From: Mucilaginibacter sp.
GTDB lineage: Bacteria; Bacteroidota; Bacteroidia; Sphingobacteriales; Sphingobacteriaceae
NCBI GenBank assembly: GCA_019235595.1
Contig: JAFAKI010000157.1
Span: 1-8,022, forward strand
Length of the DNA: 8,022 nucleotides
Direction of reading: 5' to 3'
Position numbers and translations under genes: made by a program. Below the pieces are notes generated by a model. That model made no database searches and was not told the DNA's origin. It was given only the letters and a program-made list of their open reading frames with translations. Shown one piece after another: positions 5,393 through 8,022 of this stretch. The number at the start of each line of letters is the position of its first letter. The stretch's first letter is position 1.

Positions 5393-6693
5393 GCAGTAGC
5401 GGGTTTTTCTTCCGCCACTTCAGCTGTATGGATATCACTCACTTTAAGCGGCAAAAGGTTTTTCGTTTTAAAATAAGTGATGGTGACAATCAATAGTGTC
5501 ATGCTGCCACCGAATAGTACAGCAGGGATTGTACCCAGTAGTTTTGCTGCTATACCTGATTCAAAATCGCCAATCTCGTTAGATGACCCTATAAACATGG
5601 AATTTACGGCCGATACCCGCCCCCGCATATGATCAGGTGTCAGTAGTTGCATTAGTGTTCCGCGGATGATAACGCTTACGCTGTCAAATGCTCCTTGTCC
5701 GAATAAAAATAACAACGACAGGTAAAAGGTCTTGGATAATCCAAAGCCAATAATACAAACTCCAAATCCCGTTACGGCAATAAGCAGGTTTCGCCAGGGG
5801 TTGCCCATAGGCGAAAAACGCACCATCGTGATCATGGTCAAAGCTGCACCAAGGGATGAAGCCATACGCATCACCCCCAATCCCTGCGAGCCCACATGTA
5901 ATATATCCAAAGCGAACACTGGTAACAAGGCTACTACGCCACCAAAGAAAACGGAGAACAGGTCAAGGCTCATAGCGCCGACCATCATCTTATTTTTAAA
6001 CACAAAGTTGATCCCTTCCCGCAAGCTTACCCATATATTTTCTTTCGGAACGAATACCGGTGGATATTCTCTAAGGCGGTAGATCAATATCAAAGTGATC
6101 GCCAGAAAGAGCAGGATTACTACAAAATTGCCTGTAATACCACCGGAAAATGCATAGATAAAACCGCCCGCAAATGGTCCAAGGATAGAGGCCACCTGCC
6201 AGCTGGAACTGCTCCATGTGCTGGCGTTGGGATAGACTTCACGCGGTATGCTATGCGCGTAAACGGTAAATGTGGCCGGCCCGTAAAAGGCTCGCGCAAC
6301 ACCGTTGCAGAATATCATCGCATACAGTATGGGTACTATCCAACCGATATGAATATAACCACTCATACTTTTGAGCGTTGCCAGGAACATGACCAGCGAA
6401 GAAATGAATACTCCGGTCAAAATAAGCAGAAGCATCTTTCGCTTTTCATATTTATCGGCAATATAACCGCCATAAAGCGCAATGCCAACAGCCGGAATAG
6501 CCTCGCTTAAACCAATTAGCGCAATGGCTACCTTACTGTGCGTAAGTTCGTAAATGTAGAAACCAAGTACGGTGGTTTGCATCTGGTAAGCGAACGTGAA
6601 AAAGAAACGCATACCCAGATAGGACCGAAAATCCTTATACCGCAATGCTGCGAAAGAATCTTTTTTGGGCTGACTCTGATCTTCGTCGGACAC
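5389..6693 (-). CDS. MFS transporter, EntS-like (MFS_3 type), GTG start
   Basis: A 434-residue inner-membrane carrier of the major facilitator superfamily with the hydrophobicity of about 12 membrane helices. The loop after helix 2 has the MFS motif A form GGYIADKYEKRK (75-86). In the C-terminal half, RGRVSAVNSMFIGSSNEIG-DFESG (357-380) is the stretch I associate with EntS-like exporters, known for enterobactin export in E. coli. No siderophore genes are nearby, so the substrate is open and proton-driven export is only a family expectation. The start codon is GTG at 6693-6691: an in-frame TAA lies four codons upstream with no ATG between, and the next Met (residue 28) would cut into helix 1. 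No ribosome site is evident. A weak TAAATTG box on the minus strand (plus 6727-6721) is the only promoter-like match I see upstream. Confidence 0.92.
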   Translation of the reverse strand: MSDEDQSQPKKDSFAALRYKDFRSYLGMRFFFTFAYQMQTTVLGFYIYELTHSKVAIALIGLSEAIPAVGIALYGGYIADKYEKRKMLLLILTGVFISSLVMFLATLKSMSGYIHIGWIVPILYAMIFCNGVARAFYGPATFTVYAHSIPREVYPNASTWSSSSWQVASILGPFAGGFIYAFSGGITGNFVVILLFLAITLILIYRLREYPPVFVPKENIWVSLREGINFVFKNKMMVGAMSLDLFSVFFGGVVALLPVFALDILHVGSQGLGVMRMASSLGAALTMITMVRFSPMGNPWRNLLIAVTGFGVCIIGFGLSKTFYLSLLFLFGQGAFDSVSVIIRGTLMQLLTPDHMRGRVSAVNSMFIGSSNEIGDFESGIAAKLLGTIPAVLFGGSMTLLIVTITYFKTKNLLPLKVSDIHTAEVAEEKPATA

Positions 6694-6778
6694 TATTGCT
6701 GTTTATAGATTAATGCTCCGCAATTTACAATTAAGCGTTAAAAATTCTAATTGCAGCTTTATATTATTATGTAATAAC

Positions 6779-6805
6779 GCAAAGACGCGATGCATGCGTC
6801 TTTGC
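6779..6805. repeat. Near-perfect palindrome between the M28 and MFS genes
   Basis: GCAAAGACGC (6779-6788) is exactly inverted as GCGTCTTTGC (6796-6805) around GATGCAT. The centre ATGCAT is itself palindromic; adding one C after 6795 would make the whole 28 bp a perfect palindrome, so it looks like a complete palindrome that lost one base. It lies 9 bp beyond the M28 stop. On the minus strand the stem is followed by GTTATTAC, only a weak U-tract; on the plus strand six Ts follow five bases after the stem. It may act as a terminator for the M28 transcript or be a copy of a dispersed palindromic repeat. Confidence 0.75.
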
Positions 6806-6814
6806 AAATGTTTT

Positions 6815-8020
6815 TTAATTGAATCCGTGCTGATCGATCAGGTAAATCAATGAAGCCATTGAAGCTGATCCTAATTCCAGTTCGCGTTTGTTAACATTTT
6901 CAAATACATCGTTGGGGGTATGATGCACATCAAAATAGCGTTGCGAATCGGGATCGAAACCTATTAAAACCACACCAGGCGTTTTTTCTTTTAGCGGACC
7001 GATATCACTTCCTCCACCACCACCAACAAACCTGCTTGATCCATAAGGCTCAAAAAGCTGCTTCCATGGCGCAAGATTTTTAAATTGATTAGGATTAAGC
7101 CCGGAAAATCCAAAACCACGTGGCGTAAATCCACCTAAGTCTGACTCGATAGCTGCAATATGTTCTTCCTTGTTTTGGGCGGCTAATTCGGCATATTTTA
7201 TACCGCCTTTGTCACCATTCTCTTCGTTCATGAAAAATACCACCCGGACGGTATTTTTTGGCTGATAACCTAGTGCTTTTAAAATACGAACCGCTTCTAG
7301 CGAGCCCATAACACCGGTACCATCGTCGTGTGCACCCTCCGCTAAATCCCATGAATCCAGGTGGCCGCCAACAGTAATGTACTTATTGGGATCTTCTGAG
7401 CCCCTTAATTCGCCTATAACATTATAGGATAAGGTATCAGGCTTCAACTCGCAATTTTGTTTGAAGTAGAATTTGATTTGTGGTAGTTTCCTTTGCTTTA
7501 ATAGGTTGCTTAGCTGATTAGCTCCTTTAGTAGATATGGCGGCGGCCGGAATATTCAGACCGTCTGGTATATAACGAGTCGCGCCGGTATGCGGGTAGTC
7601 GTCCAAACTTTCTGTCAATGATCGAACAATCACCCCAACAGCCCCATATTTGGCAGCAGCTGCAGGACCTGCAAAGCGCTGATCGCCGGCTGAACCGTAA
7701 GCACGTATTGTCTCAATAAACCGTGGGTCAAATGGCCGGTTAAAGAATACGATTTTGCCTTTTATAACCTTTTCACCTAGGGTATCCAGCTCCTTCAGGC
7801 TGTGTACTTCGATTACATTCGCGGTGATACCTTCTTTGGGGGTAGCGACAGACATACCCAATCCTGCAATAGGTACCGATATCTTATCATCACCATTAAT
7901 GATCATCCCTACTTCTTTTGCCCCACGCACCCAATGTGGCACCATTACCTCCTGCAGGAAAACATGATCAAAGCCATAGCTTTCCATCAGTTTTTTACTC
8001 CATTCTACCGCTTTTTGAGC
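6815..8020 (-). CDS. M28 family metallopeptidase, carboxypeptidase Q-like, with PA domain (5' end outside window)
   Basis: Di-zinc exopeptidase, probably cleaving amino acids from short peptides outside the cytoplasm. The frame is open to the window edge (AQKAVEWSKKL before the Met at 7987), so the start and any signal peptide lie beyond; 401 residues are visible, numbered from the codon at 8020. VPHWVRG (about 27-33) precedes a PA-type insert (roughly 50-190) with KGKIVFFNRPFDP and AAKYGAVGVIVRS. The catalytic part has GGHLDSWD (His220), HDDGTG (Asp232, bridging), NEEN (Glu266 catalytic, Glu267 metal), ESDLGGF (Asp294) and FDVHHTPND (His366 or 367), a full M28 ligand set. The HLDSWD, ESD-x-G-x-F-x-P and HH-x-x-x-D patterns favour the carboxypeptidase Q branch. 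The partner genes lie outside. Extracytoplasmic location is inferred from the family. Confidence 0.93.
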   Translation of the reverse strand, partial: AQKAVEWSKKLMESYGFDHVFLQEVMVPHWVRGAKEVGMIINGDDKISVPIAGLGMSVATPKEGITANVIEVHSLKELDTLGEKVIKGKIVFFNRPFDPRFIETIRAYGSAGDQRFAGPAAAAKYGAVGVIVRSLTESLDDYPHTGATRYIPDGLNIPAAAISTKGANQLSNLLKQRKLPQIKFYFKQNCELKPDTLSYNVIGELRGSEDPNKYITVGGHLDSWDLAEGAHDDGTGVMGSLEAVRILKALGYQPKNTVRVVFFMNEENGDKGGIKYAELAAQNKEEHIAAIESDLGGFTPRGFGFSGLNPNQFKNLAPWKQLFEPYGSSRFVGGGGGSDIGPLKEKTPGVVLIGFDPDSQRYFDVHHTPNDVFENVNKRELELGSASMASLIYLIDQHGFN

Positions 8021-8022
8021 AT

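Noticed and set aside
5395..5419. Possible hairpin (AGTAGCGG with CCGCCACT, one mismatch) just after the convergent stop codons
   Set aside because: One mismatch, no U-tract after it in either direction, and it falls in the MFS C-terminal coding sequence; not a credible terminator.
5732..6082. A 116-codon plus-strand open frame inside the MFS gene
   Set aside because: It is wholly antisense to a well-supported MFS coding region, and its Pro/Thr/Lys-rich translation has no recognisable domain.
6253..6510. An 85-codon plus-strand open frame inside the MFS gene
   Set aside because: Antisense to MFS membrane helices; composition and lack of motifs indicate a shadow frame.
6728..6753. CAATTA / TAATTG inverted pair upstream of the MFS gene
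   Set aside because: Six-base AT-rich arms with a 14-bp spacer are expected by chance in such sequence.

Overview
The window looks like ordinary chromosome from a Bacteroidota bacterium, most likely family Sphingobacteriaceae (Mucilaginibacter or Pedobacter type). This is inferred from the moderately AT-rich composition, the lack of Shine-Dalgarno sequences at most starts, TAnnTTTG-type -7 boxes just upstream of start codons, and the protein types. These include a small lipocalin-like SpII lipoprotein, an EntS-like MFS carrier and a carboxypeptidase Q-like M28 peptidase. No rRNA, tRNA, CRISPR array, transposase, integrase or phage gene is visible.

Layout from left to right: (1) the 3' part of nagA (plus strand), followed 6 bp later by a small ankyrin-repeat gene; (2) pyrH (UMP kinase) on the plus strand with its own candidate promoter; (3) a small lipoprotein gene on the minus strand, convergent with pyrH and divergent from frr; (4) frr (ribosome recycling factor), ending in a good intrinsic terminator; (5) a half-size ABC exporter and, 16 bp behind it, a 69-residue two-TM protein of the PLDc_N type, probably one transcription unit; (6) a minus-strand MFS transporter whose stop codon overlaps that of the small membrane protein; (7) a 121-bp gap holding a near-perfect palindrome; (8) the C-terminal part of an M28 metallopeptidase on the minus strand, cut by the window end.

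Functionally this is a mixed housekeeping region. It covers amino-sugar catabolism or cell-wall recycling (nagA), pyrimidine nucleotide synthesis (pyrH), translation (frr), membrane export (ABC, MFS) and exported peptide hydrolysis (M28). pyrH and frr are neighbours in many bacteria; here the lipoprotein gene sits between them on the opposite strand and each has its own promoter-like box. No gap between genes exceeds 177 bp.

I found no convincing new multi-gene system. The items most worth a second look are the lipoprotein gene splitting pyrH from frr, the frr terminator whose U-tract doubles as a promoter-like box, the palindrome near 6779-6805, the stop-to-stop overlap at 5389-5392, and an inverted repeat upstream of frr.
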